Positions 1-5,559 of a stretch of 64,000 nt of DNA are shown here, piece after piece. Each line of letters begins with the position of its first letter. Position 1 is the stretch's first letter. Source of the stretch: Collimonas fungivorans Ter331 (GTDB lineage Bacteria; Pseudomonadota; Gammaproteobacteria; Burkholderiales; Burkholderiaceae_D); contig NC_015856.1 of the NCBI RefSeq assembly GCF_000221045.1, forward strand, positions 5,069,424 to 5,133,423, read 5' to 3'. The translations under genes were made by a program, and so were the position numbers. Below the pieces are notes generated by a model. The model was not told where the DNA came from. It did no database searches and saw only the letters and a list, made by a program, of their open reading frames with translations.

Positions 1-168
1 GCGCTGGAATCCGGCTGCATCCTGGAGCTCCCAGTGCCGGTGGACGACGCCCAGATCCGGCTGGTTTCGCATGGCCAGGTTCTGGCGTTTGGCGAACTGG
101 TAGCAGTCGGCGGCCAGCTAGGCCTGCAAATCCACCGCATGGCAGAACGCAATGACCGGCTCTCCTGA
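1..168 (+). CDS. sctQ: SctQ (HrcQ) C-ring protein, C-terminal end only
   Basis: Partial gene: the last 55 codons run in from the left edge and stop at 166-168. The visible part is a SpoA/FliN-type domain end, with the pattern ILELPVPV, a short loop, then GELVAVGGQLGLQI. Proteins of this family build the cytoplasmic sorting platform (C-ring) of the T3SS, where chaperone-effector complexes dock before export. It overlaps the start of sctR by 17 bases, so the two are translationally linked. The identity rests on the domain and on the following sctR-sctS genes. Confidence 0.85.
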   Translation, partial: ALESGCILELPVPVDDAQIRLVSHGQVLAFGELVAVGGQLGLQIHRMAERNDRLS

Positions 169-799
169 TATTGCGTCGCTGCTGATCGCAGCGCTTGCCC
201 TCGCCATCTTGCCGTTCGCCGCGATGGTGGTGACGTCTTATACGAAGATCGTCGTGGTGCTCGGTCTACTCCGCAACGCTCTCGGCTTGCAGCAAGTGCC
301 GCCGACTTCGGTGCTGAACGGCGTTGCCATCATCATTTCATGCTTCGTGATGGCGCCGGTCGGCATGGAAGCTGTCAAGCACGCGCAGCTATCGAGCGAA
401 CAAACCGCCGGATCGCAGATCATGCCGTTGTTCGATGCCGCGCGCGAGCCGTTTCGCACCTTTTTGCGCAAGCATACATCGGAACGCGAGAAGGCGTTTT
501 TCATGCGCTCGGCCCGCCAGATATGGCCGCCGGAGCGAGCCGCGGAGCTGAAACCGGACGACTTGATCGTACTGGCGCCGGCGTTCGTATTGAGCGAACT
601 GACCGCGGCTTTCAAGATCGGCTTCCTGCTATACCTGTGTTTCATCGTGATCGATCTGGTGATCGCCAATGTACTGATGGCATTGGGATTATCCCAGGTC
701 AATCCGAGCAACGTCGCGATTCCATTCAAGCTGCTGCTGTTCATATCGCTGGACGGCTGGTCCACCTTGGTCCACGGACTCATATCCACTTATCGGTGA
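152..799 (+). CDS. sctR: T3SS export apparatus protein SctR (HrcR/YscR)
   Basis: 215-residue FliP/YscR family inner-membrane protein. With SctS and SctT this family forms the helical core of the export gate. Visible features are an N-terminal hydrophobic helix followed by the family pattern TSYTKIVVVLGLLRNALG (about residues 28-45), a second hydrophobic stretch at about 55-75, a polar periplasmic domain at 75-150, and two C-terminal hydrophobic helices. Length is normal for SctR. The start lies inside sctQ and the stop is 4 bases before sctS, which indicates one operon. Confidence 0.97.
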   Translation: MTGSPDIASLLIAALALAILPFAAMVVTSYTKIVVVLGLLRNALGLQQVPPTSVLNGVAIIISCFVMAPVGMEAVKHAQLSSEQTAGSQIMPLFDAAREPFRTFLRKHTSEREKAFFMRSARQIWPPERAAELKPDDLIVLAPAFVLSELTAAFKIGFLLYLCFIVIDLVIANVLMALGLSQVNPSNVAIPFKLLLFISLDGWSTLVHGLISTYR

Positions 800-803
800 A
801 GCC

Positions 804-1064
804 ATGGAATACGACGCAATCACCCACATGACGACGCAGGCGTTGACGCTGGCCCTGCTGGTATCCCTGCCGGTTGTCGGCATTGCCGCAATCACCGGCC
901 TGGTAGTGGCTTTTCTGCAGGCGATTACCTCGCTGCAGGATTCCAGCATTTCGCAGGGCATTAAAATGATAGTCGTCACGGTGGTGGTGGTTATCAGCGC
1001 GCCATGGGCCGCCGCCGCGATCCAGAACTATGCGCGTTCGGTGTTCCAGGTGATCTTTCCATGA
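804..1064 (+). CDS. sctS: T3SS export apparatus protein SctS (HrcS/YscS)
   Basis: 86-residue FliQ/YscS family protein with two hydrophobic helices (about residues 14-37 and 52-74) joined by the conserved loop containing QAITSLQDSSISQG. In the export gate SctS subunits pack around SctR. The length is typical. The stop codon overlaps the next ATG as ATGA, so the following hpaA-like gene is translationally coupled. Confidence 0.97.
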   Translation: MEYDAITHMTTQALTLALLVSLPVVGIAAITGLVVAFLQAITSLQDSSISQGIKMIVVTVVVVISAPWAAAAIQNYARSVFQVIFP

Positions 1065-1939
1065 GCATCACACGTATCGGCAGCTGGGGCAACCTGAGCC
1101 AGGTGGAAGATGAGGAGCAGCCGATCCAGCTTCCGATTCCCGGCCATCATCGCCACCGGGCTTCTGCCCTGCGCGCCAGGCGGCAGTCGGCGCGGCGCGG
1201 CGCCAGCAGCGATCCAGAGCAGCTGGAATCAGGCGCCATGAGCGACGATTTGCTGATGATGCTGGAAGAGCATACCTCTTCGCAACGGAAAAAACTCAGC
1301 ACCGTAAATCTCCGCCAATCCGGCGAAGATGGCAGGCCGTCCGACCGCGACCAGCGCGAAGGCCGCCGCGACAGTGCCAGCCATGCCGGGCACATGCAAT
1401 TTCACGCCGCGGACGCGGCGCGAGTTATCGACACCATGCGGGTCGCCAAGCATCCCATCCGGGAAGAGGCCTCGTTGCTCGACACCTGGCCGTTGCCGCT
1501 CGGCGCCAAGTTGCCGTTGCAGGCCCAGGCGGCTGCCGAAACGGCATTGCTCGGAGCGCGCGACAACCTGGTTTCCGGCAAGGCGCAATCAGGCACAACC
1601 TACAGGATTCTGGCAATCATGCGCGAATTTTTGCAAATGCCGGTTGCAGCGCGCGCGCAGCCAACTACCTTGCACATGGTGCGCGACCGCCTGGTGGCGC
1701 TGATAGAAGCGGGAAAGCAGCCTGCATCGGCAGCAATTAAAGCCGGCGATCCGTCTTCCGCAATCCAGATGGTTCGATCCGGCCCGGCGTCCCGCCGAGC
1801 ACGCACTCCTGCCGAGGAAACCATGAGTCTGCTGTTGCCGCTGCTGTTGCTGAACCTGTCCCGCAAGCGCACAGACATGGAACGCGCGACCGGCATTGCG
1901 AAACTTTCCGCACTTATCCAGCGTGGCCGAGGATGGTAG
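1061..1939 (+). CDS. hpaA: HpaA-like T3SS export control protein
   Basis: 292 residues when started at the ATG overlapping the sctS stop; a longer upstream start would lie inside sctS and is unlikely. I assign HpaA mainly from its place between sctS and sctD, as in the Xanthomonas hrpD operon and in Ralstonia. Xanthomonas HpaA is about 275 residues, is secreted, and controls the switch to effector and translocon export. The sequence shows a very basic stretch at about residues 28-47 (HHRHR...RARRQSARR), like the nuclear-localisation-type stretches described for HpaA, a polar middle, and a leucine-rich C-terminal segment (MSLLLPLLLLNLSR). Function is inferred. Confidence 0.7.
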   Translation: MSITRIGSWGNLSQVEDEEQPIQLPIPGHHRHRASALRARRQSARRGASSDPEQLESGAMSDDLLMMLEEHTSSQRKKLSTVNLRQSGEDGRPSDRDQREGRRDSASHAGHMQFHAADAARVIDTMRVAKHPIREEASLLDTWPLPLGAKLPLQAQAAAETALLGARDNLVSGKAQSGTTYRILAIMREFLQMPVAARAQPTTLHMVRDRLVALIEAGKQPASAAIKAGDPSSAIQMVRSGPASRRARTPAEETMSLLLPLLLLNLSRKRTDMERATGIAKLSALIQRGRGW

Positions 1940-1944
1940 TCAAG

Positions 1945-2006
1945 TTCGTTCGCAAGCCAATGAATTCGCGCCTCGGCCTGTGGCCGGCAAACCGCACAGA
2001 TAGACT
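1945..2006 (+). promoter_or_regulatory. hrpII/PIP-type box and -10 ahead of sctD
   Basis: TTCG at 1945-1948 and TTCG at 1965-1968 are separated by exactly 16 bases. This matches the hrpII box (TTCG-N16-TTCG) of Ralstonia HrpB targets and the related Xanthomonas PIP box. A YANNNT-type -10 (TAGACT, 2001-2006) follows 32 bases after the box. Two more boxes in this window precede T3SS genes in the right orientation, which makes chance less likely. It suggests sctD is the first gene of its own transcript. Confidence 0.65.
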
Positions 2007-2083
2007 TGCATCAAAGCAGTAAGGTGGAAAGCGGCAGCAGCCAGATCGATCCCGATTCAACAGCCGAACAAGAGAGTTAGTCC

Positions 2084-3097
2084 ATGAATAAACAGATTCG
2101 CGTATTGACTGGTCATCACTCCGGAGCAGTGATCAATCTGGCCATTGGCGATACCACGGTCGGCTGCGACGCCGGGTCTGAAATTCAAATCTCGGACTGG
2201 GACGCGCCGGCCATGTTGCTTACGCTGGATGAACAAGGCAAGGTGGCGATAGGCATATCGAATGGCAGCGAGCAGCAGGTTCGGCTTGAAGATTTCGAAC
2301 CTCGCAGCTTCAGCGATATTGTTCTATGTGCAGGACCTGCAGACGAAACATGGCCGTCCGACATCAGCTTGCTGCGCCTGGTGTGCACTCGGCAAACCGA
2401 TCAGCAAGCCGTTGCGGAAAGTTCTCCGGACCAGGCGCCGGCAGCTCGGCATCCAGTCAAGGCCGTCCCCGTCTGGGCGCGCCACGCCACCATCAGCTGG
2501 CTGGTTTTGGCCTCGTCGCTGCTGGCGGCCGTGACAGCCACCGCAATGATCGTGCCCGGCGCGAATCCGCTGCGGAGCGGCGTTCTGCCACCGCCGCAAG
2601 CATCGCTGGAAAGACTGAAACTGGCTGTCGCGCACCTGAACCAGGACGGCCTGACCATTAGCGAGCAAGACGGCGTGCTTAACGTCAGCGGCATCGTCCA
2701 GCAGGAAGCTGCCGCGGCCATGGTCTATCAGGCGGCGCATGCCGTCGCAGCAGGGCATTTGAAGTGGAACGTCAGGGCGGCGGACGAAGTGGTGCGCGAT
2801 CTCAAGGAATCACTGCGCACCCCTGACGTAAATGTGCAATACAAGGGCAGCGGCGTGTTTGCAGTGACAGGAACCGTATTGCACCCTGAGGCCGTCCACA
2901 AAGTTGTCGAACAATTTCGCGCCGATCTGGGGCCGCTGGTCAAACAGGTCGATGTCAATGTCATGCGTGCCGACGAAATCGCGACTGCCAAGGATATCGG
3001 TTCCGCGCTGGCAGTCGACGGCCTGCAATATTTCGCGTCGAGCGACGGCACGAAAAGCTTCGTTTCGCCGCAACGCGCTTCGCTCCGCTTCCAATGA
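2084..3097 (+). CDS. sctD: T3SS inner-membrane ring protein SctD (HrcD/HrpD5)
   Basis: 337 residues. The N-terminal ~100 residues resemble the FHA-like cytoplasmic domain of SctD (VLTGHHSGA, then DTTVGCDAGSEI). One transmembrane helix follows at about 137-158, then a periplasmic part with repeated ring-building modules. The protein forms the outer of the two inner-membrane rings and joins the sorting platform to the basal body. It follows the hpaA-like gene after 144 bases that hold a hrpII-type box, and the next small gene starts 10 bases after its stop. Confidence 0.88.
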   Translation: MNKQIRVLTGHHSGAVINLAIGDTTVGCDAGSEIQISDWDAPAMLLTLDEQGKVAIGISNGSEQQVRLEDFEPRSFSDIVLCAGPADETWPSDISLLRLVCTRQTDQQAVAESSPDQAPAARHPVKAVPVWARHATISWLVLASSLLAAVTATAMIVPGANPLRSGVLPPPQASLERLKLAVAHLNQDGLTISEQDGVLNVSGIVQQEAAAAMVYQAAHAVAAGHLKWNVRAADEVVRDLKESLRTPDVNVQYKGSGVFAVTGTVLHPEAVHKVVEQFRADLGPLVKQVDVNVMRADEIATAKDIGSALAVDGLQYFASSDGTKSFVSPQRASLRFQ

Positions 3098-3107
3098 GGT
3101 AATTGCA

Positions 3108-3353
3108 ATGTACGAATATATGACAGAACCGCTGATCAAAACTTTAAACGCGCTACCTAAGTTAGCCGGCGATCCAGCCCATTCCTCCGAATTGAATGCG
3201 GTCGCTCAGGCGCTGGAACAGATGGCGCTCAGCGCCGCCGAGGCCAACCGGGCCAGCGCAGATCCGAGCGAGCGCCAGACCGGCGGCGTAATCGTGGATG
3301 GATTGAGAGCGGCAGCCGAATTATGCCGCAATGCAGTAGAACAGCTTGCGTAA
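3108..3353 (+). CDS. Small T3SS protein in the hrpD6 position
   Basis: 81 residues, predicted to be mostly alpha-helical, with no signal peptide or membrane segment. I do not recognise the sequence itself. Xanthomonas carries hrpD6 (about 80 residues) in this position, directly after the sctD homologue, so a HrpD6-like or needle-chaperone-like role is the best guess from synteny and length. It starts 10 bases after sctD and is probably co-transcribed. The ATG at 3108 has the spaced ribosome-binding sequence GAGGTAATTGCA before it; another in-frame ATG lies at 3120. Confidence 0.7.
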   Translation: MYEYMTEPLIKTLNALPKLAGDPAHSSELNAVAQALEQMALSAAEANRASADPSERQTGGVIVDGLRAAAELCRNAVEQLA

Positions 3354-3370
3354 TGTTGATCAGTCTTCAG

Positions 3371-3486
3371 TGCCATGCGGCTGCATTGCATGGCATCGAC
3401 CCAGTTTTGTGTAGCGCCCATACGGGAATTGCACATTTTAACCGGGCTCCTTACGGAGCCCATCTAGCCCGCTTCGAGATCGAAGC
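3371..3486 (+). promoter_or_regulatory. Leader with three inverted repeats before the mini-gene array
   Basis: The gap between the 81-residue gene and the first array gene holds three clean inverted repeats: TGCCATGC (3371-3378) with GCATGGCA (3388-3395); GGGCTCC (3444-3450) with GGAGCCC (3455-3461, 4-base loop); and GCTTCGA (3471-3477) with TCGAAGC (3480-3486), just before the ribosome-binding site. The later array spacers lack them. One may end the upstream transcript; the others may be operator sites or mRNA structures controlling the array. Function is not known. Confidence 0.45.
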
Positions 3487-3511
3487 ATGTTTTTCATCAA
3501 GGAGAATCAAA

Positions 3512-3661
3512 ATGGCAGGAGCAATCGCAGGTCTGGACACAGGTGCACAAATCGCTGAAATCGAAGCAGCAGCGGCAGCAGAAAACGCCATCAACCTGGC
3601 CAATACCTTGGCCAAGGTCCATACCATGGGCCTGAAGGCTGCAAAAGACATCGTCGGCTAA
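3512..3661 (+). CDS. T3SS-linked mini-protein, array copy 1 (49 aa)
   Basis: 49 residues beginning MAGAIAGLDTGAQ, then an alanine-rich helix (EIEAAAAAENAINLAN) and a C-terminal amphipathic helix ending KAAKDIVG. There is no signal peptide, and the N-terminus is small, uncharged and Gly/Ala/Thr-rich, like many T3-secreted proteins. Its place matches hrpE (Hrp pilin) in Xanthomonas, so a pilus/needle subunit or other small secreted structural protein is the leading guess, although 49 residues is far below normal needle or pilin length. Ribosome site AAGGAG, 7-base spacing. I do not recognise the family. Confidence 0.9.
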   Translation: MAGAIAGLDTGAQIAEIEAAAAAENAINLANTLAKVHTMGLKAAKDIVG

Positions 3662-3678
3662 TCAACGTAGCAAGCGGC

Positions 3679-3711
3679 CGACGCCTTTAAGGCGTCGACC
3701 AAGTTCTTTTT
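3679..3711 (+). terminator. Array hairpin 1 with T-rich tail
   Basis: CGACGCCTT (3679-3687) and AAGGCGTCG (3689-3697) form a perfect 9-bp stem with a single unpaired base between; in RNA the innermost pairs must open to form the loop. A T-rich stretch (TTCTTTTT) follows to 3711. It could be a weak intrinsic terminator or a 3' stabilising hairpin that gives each mini-gene its own processed mRNA. Confidence 0.6.
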
Positions 3712-3742
3712 AATCACACCACTTTCATCAAGGAGAATCAAA

Positions 3743-3892
3743 ATGGCAGGAGCAATCGCAGGTCTGGATACAGGTGCACAAATCGCTGAAATCGAAGCAG
3801 CAGCGGCAGCAGAAAACGCCATCAACCTGGCCAACACCTTGGCCAAGGTCCATACCATGGGCCTGAAGGCTGCAAAAGACATCGTCGGCTAA
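3743..3892 (+). CDS. T3SS-linked mini-protein, array copy 2 (49 aa)
   Basis: The peptide is identical to copy 1. Two synonymous base changes from copy 1 are visible (the Asp codon at residue 9, GAC to GAT; the Asn-Thr stretch, AAT to AAC). The same AAGGAG ribosome site lies at the same 7-base distance. The spacer in front is nearly the same as those of copies 3 and 4, so each copy carries its own full translation signal and 3' hairpin. Confidence 0.9.
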   Translation: MAGAIAGLDTGAQIAEIEAAAAAENAINLANTLAKVHTMGLKAAKDIVG

Positions 3893-3909
3893 TCAGCGTA
3901 GCAAGCGAC

Positions 3910-3943
3910 CGATGCCTTTAAGGCGTCGACCAAGTTCTTTTTA
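3910..3943 (+). terminator. Array hairpin 2 with T-rich tail
   Basis: CGATGCCTT (3910-3918) pairs with AAGGCGTCG (3920-3928). The one change from the other units (C to T at 3913) turns a C-G pair into a permitted wobble pair, so the stem is kept. A T-rich stretch follows. Confidence 0.55.
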
Positions 3944-3974
3944 ATCTACACCACTTTCATCAAGGAGAATCAAA

Positions 3975-4124
3975 ATGGCAGGAGCAATCGCAGGTCTGGA
4001 CACAGGTGCACAAATCGCTGAAATCGAAGCAGCAGCGGCAGCAGAAAACGCCATCAACCTGGCCAACACCTTGGCCAAGGTCCATACCATGGGCCTGAAA
4101 GCTGCAAAAGATATCGTCGGCTAA
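3975..4124 (+). CDS. T3SS-linked mini-protein, array copy 3 (49 aa)
   Basis: The peptide is identical to copies 1 and 2. Synonymous differences lie in the Lys codon after MGL (AAA instead of AAG) and the Asp codon before IVG (GAT instead of GAC). Ribosome site and spacing are the same. The total lack of amino-acid change among copies 1-4, alongside several silent changes, points to selection on the peptide or recent gene conversion. Confidence 0.9.
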   Translation: MAGAIAGLDTGAQIAEIEAAAAAENAINLANTLAKVHTMGLKAAKDIVG

Positions 4125-4141
4125 TCAGCGTAGCAAGCGGC

Positions 4142-4174
4142 CGACGCCTTTAAGGCGTCGACCAAGTTCTTTTT
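4142..4174 (+). terminator. Array hairpin 3 with T-rich tail
   Basis: CGACGCCTT (4142-4150) and AAGGCGTCG (4152-4160), the same perfect 9-bp stem as hairpin 1, followed by the same T-rich stretch. Confidence 0.6.
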
Positions 4175-4205
4175 AATCACACCACTTTCATCAAGGAGAA
4201 TCAAA

Positions 4206-4355
4206 ATGGCAGGAGCAATCGCAGGTCTGGACACAGGTGCACAAATCGCTGAAATCGAAGCAGCAGCGGCAGCAGAAAACGCCATCAACCTGGCCAATAC
4301 CTTGGCCAAGGTCCATACCATGGGCCTGAAGGCTGCAAAAGACATCGTCGGCTAA
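4206..4355 (+). CDS. T3SS-linked mini-protein, array copy 4 (49 aa)
   Basis: The coding sequence is identical base for base to copy 1 although copies 2 and 3 lie between them. This pattern is expected from gene conversion or unequal crossing-over inside the array. The front spacer (with AAGGAG and 7-base spacing) matches the other units; the spacer behind it is the first to diverge. Confidence 0.9.
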   Translation: MAGAIAGLDTGAQIAEIEAAAAAENAINLANTLAKVHTMGLKAAKDIVG

Positions 4356-4376
4356 TCAGCGTAGCAAACGGTCGGC

Positions 4377-4410
4377 CGGCACTCGTGGGAGTGTCGACCA
4401 GCCTCTTTTT
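4377..4410 (+). terminator. Array hairpin 4, new stem sequence in the same place
   Basis: CGGCACTC (4377-4384) pairs with GAGTGTCG (4389-4396) around a 4-base loop, with one G-T wobble. CTCTTTTT follows. The stem sequence differs from hairpins 1-3 but sits in the same place in the unit, so the structure has been kept while both arms changed. Confidence 0.55.
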
Positions 4411-4443
4411 CGATCTGCACCGCCTCTCTCAAGGAGCATCAAA

Positions 4444-4596
4444 GTGAAAAAATCAGTCCTTACAGGCATACATGCAAGTGCGCAAATCGCTGAAATTGAA
4501 GCGGCAGCCTGCGCAGAAAACGCCATCAACCTGGCTAACACTCTAGCTAAAGTCCACACGATGGGTCTGAAGGCCGCCAAAGATGTCGTCGGCTAA
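4444..4596 (+). CDS. T3SS-linked mini-protein, array copy 5, diverged (50 aa)
   Basis: 50 residues from a GTG start. The GTG lies 7 bases after AAGGAG, the same spacing as the ATG of copies 1-4, which decides the start. The N-terminus is rewritten and basic (KKSVLTGIHASAQ), but from AQIAEIEAAA onward it matches copies 1-4 closely, with one Ala to Cys change (about residue 23) and a final KDVVG. A single Cys in a family otherwise lacking it could be structural. Confidence 0.85.
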   Translation: MKKSVLTGIHASAQIAEIEAAACAENAINLANTLAKVHTMGLKAAKDVVG

Positions 4597-4607
4597 TTTT
4601 CAGGCAC

Positions 4608-4641
4608 GGCCGATCTTCTTTGACATGTCGGCCATTTTTTT
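4608..4641 (+). terminator. Array hairpin 5, intrinsic terminator-like
   Basis: GGCCGA (4608-4613) pairs with TCGGCC (4628-4633) around a 14-base loop and is followed by a run of seven T (4635-4641). This is the most terminator-like element of the array. The stem sequence again differs from those of the other units. Confidence 0.6.
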
Positions 4642-4672
4642 AAATGCAAAGCTCTAATCCGAGGGCGCCACA

Positions 4673-4819
4673 ATGTCTGCCATCACCGGTCTGAATACAG
4701 ATAAACAAATGGATATCATCGAAGCTGCCGCTGCGGCGGAGAACGCCATTGATCTGGCCAATACTTTGGCCAAAGTCCATACGATGGGCTTTAAAGCCGC
4801 CAAAGATATCGTTGGCTGA
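4673..4819 (+). CDS. T3SS-linked mini-protein, array copy 6, diverged (48 aa)
   Basis: 48 residues starting MSAITGLNTDKQMDIIEAAA. The N-terminal third differs from copies 1-4 and carries extra charge, but the C-terminal 27 residues match with only N to D and L to F changes and the same KAAKDIVG end. This fixes the conserved core as the C-terminal helix. Ribosome site is GAGGGCG at a longer spacing than the AAGGAG of copies 1-5, so expression may be weaker. It lies 110 bases before the HpaB-like gene. Confidence 0.88.
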   Translation: MSAITGLNTDKQMDIIEAAAAAENAIDLANTLAKVHTMGFKAAKDIVG

Positions 4820-4929
4820 CGGCCGGCTGCCTGCTTGCTGCTGTTCCGGATACCTGCCAATTTCCTTGACGAGATGCCATTTCGTATTTTGTCGAGCCCC
4901 CAGTTTCCAATTTCTCTTGGTGTAAATTT

Positions 4930-5385
4930 ATGAGCCTCAAACGCCGCGACGAATTGATTCGAGATCTGTGTGCGATTCGGCAAATTGCCGACGTCGATGG
5001 GGCGGTAAATTCAGGCTTGCTCGAAATTGACAGCTTCGAAGTGGCAATCGATTATTTCGACGACGACCCCAAAGCCATCTACGCCAATTTTCAATTGGGC
5101 ATCGTCACGGCCGGCCGTACGCTGCGTATCTTCAGGTTGCTGCTGGAAGCCAACCTTGCGGTCTATGCGCAAGACCAGGCGCAGCTTGGACTCGAGGTAG
5201 ATACCGGCGGCATCGTGCTGATCAGCCGCATTGCCTTGGACGATGAAATCGATGGGAAATGGCTGGTCGACCTCATCGATCACTATCTTGAGCATGGCCG
5301 TTACTGGCGCGACAACATGTTCCAGGCGCGGGACGACATGTTCGAAAATATCGCCTCTGGCGAATATGTCTGGATTCGTGCCTGA
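4930..5385 (+). CDS. CesT-family T3SS chaperone, HpaB-like
   Basis: 151-residue acidic protein with the alpha/beta pattern of Tir-chaperone (CesT) family class I chaperones, including the strand pair around LGLEVDTGGIVLISRIAL and an acidic C-terminal helix. In Xanthomonas HpaB (about 156 residues) follows hrpE and is a general T3 effector chaperone; size and position agree here. It could instead be a dedicated chaperone for the effector gene downstream (175 bases away). Start ATG at 4930; the ribosome site is weak. Confidence 0.7.
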   Translation: MSLKRRDELIRDLCAIRQIADVDGAVNSGLLEIDSFEVAIDYFDDDPKAIYANFQLGIVTAGRTLRIFRLLLEANLAVYAQDQAQLGLEVDTGGIVLISRIALDDEIDGKWLVDLIDHYLEHGRYWRDNMFQARDDMFENIASGEYVWIRA

Positions 5386-5468
5386 CGGCTTCATTTCGCA
5401 TTGCGCTCATCGTACTTGCTAGCCGTTGTCGTTTCCTGATAGCCCGTTGTCATCCTGTCGTCATCTGC

Positions 5469-5531
5469 TTCGCTATTTTCCGACTAAATTCGCCGCCGGC
5501 TTCTCAATAGCCGGCTTCCGGCCGCGAGAAT
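5469..5531 (+). promoter_or_regulatory. PIP/hrpII box ahead of effector gene
   Basis: TTCGC at 5469-5473 and TTCGC at 5489-5493 have 15 bases between them, the exact PIP-box consensus (TTCGC-N15-TTCGC) and also TTCG-N16-TTCG. A possible -10 (GAGAAT, 5526-5531) is weaker than at the other two boxes and lies 33 bases after the box. The effector ATG is at 5560. Confidence 0.7.
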
Positions 5532-5559
5532 GTAATGTCATCACATCATGGAGTAAAAA

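Larger units (their letters stand above)
3512..4819 (+). repeat. Six-copy tandem array of mini-genes (231-232 bp units)
   Basis: Starts of copies 1-4 are spaced 231, 232 and 231 bases, and the repeat covers both coding sequence and spacer. Each unit is: AAGGAG, 7-base spacer, start codon, 48-50 codons, stop, hairpin. Copies 1-4 encode the same peptide and differ only at synonymous sites; copies 1 and 4 are identical in the coding part. Copies 5 and 6 are older, diverged members. The array sits between the hrpD6-position gene and an HpaB-like gene, where Xanthomonas has the hrpE pilin gene. Confidence 0.95.

Noticed and set aside
1004-1060. Longer start for the HpaA-like gene
   Set aside because: It would overlap sctS by 61 bases with no ribosome site, while the ATGA overlap at 1061 is a standard coupled start.
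3059-3082. A further TTCG-N16-TTCG box inside the end of sctD
   Set aside because: It lies in coding sequence rich in TTCG, and the expected -10 would fall inside the next gene after its start codon, so it cannot drive that gene. Probably chance.
3512-4819. CRISPR-like or satellite repeat
   Set aside because: The 231-bp units contain open frames with ribosome sites and silent-only differences; unit length and lack of unique spacers do not fit CRISPR.
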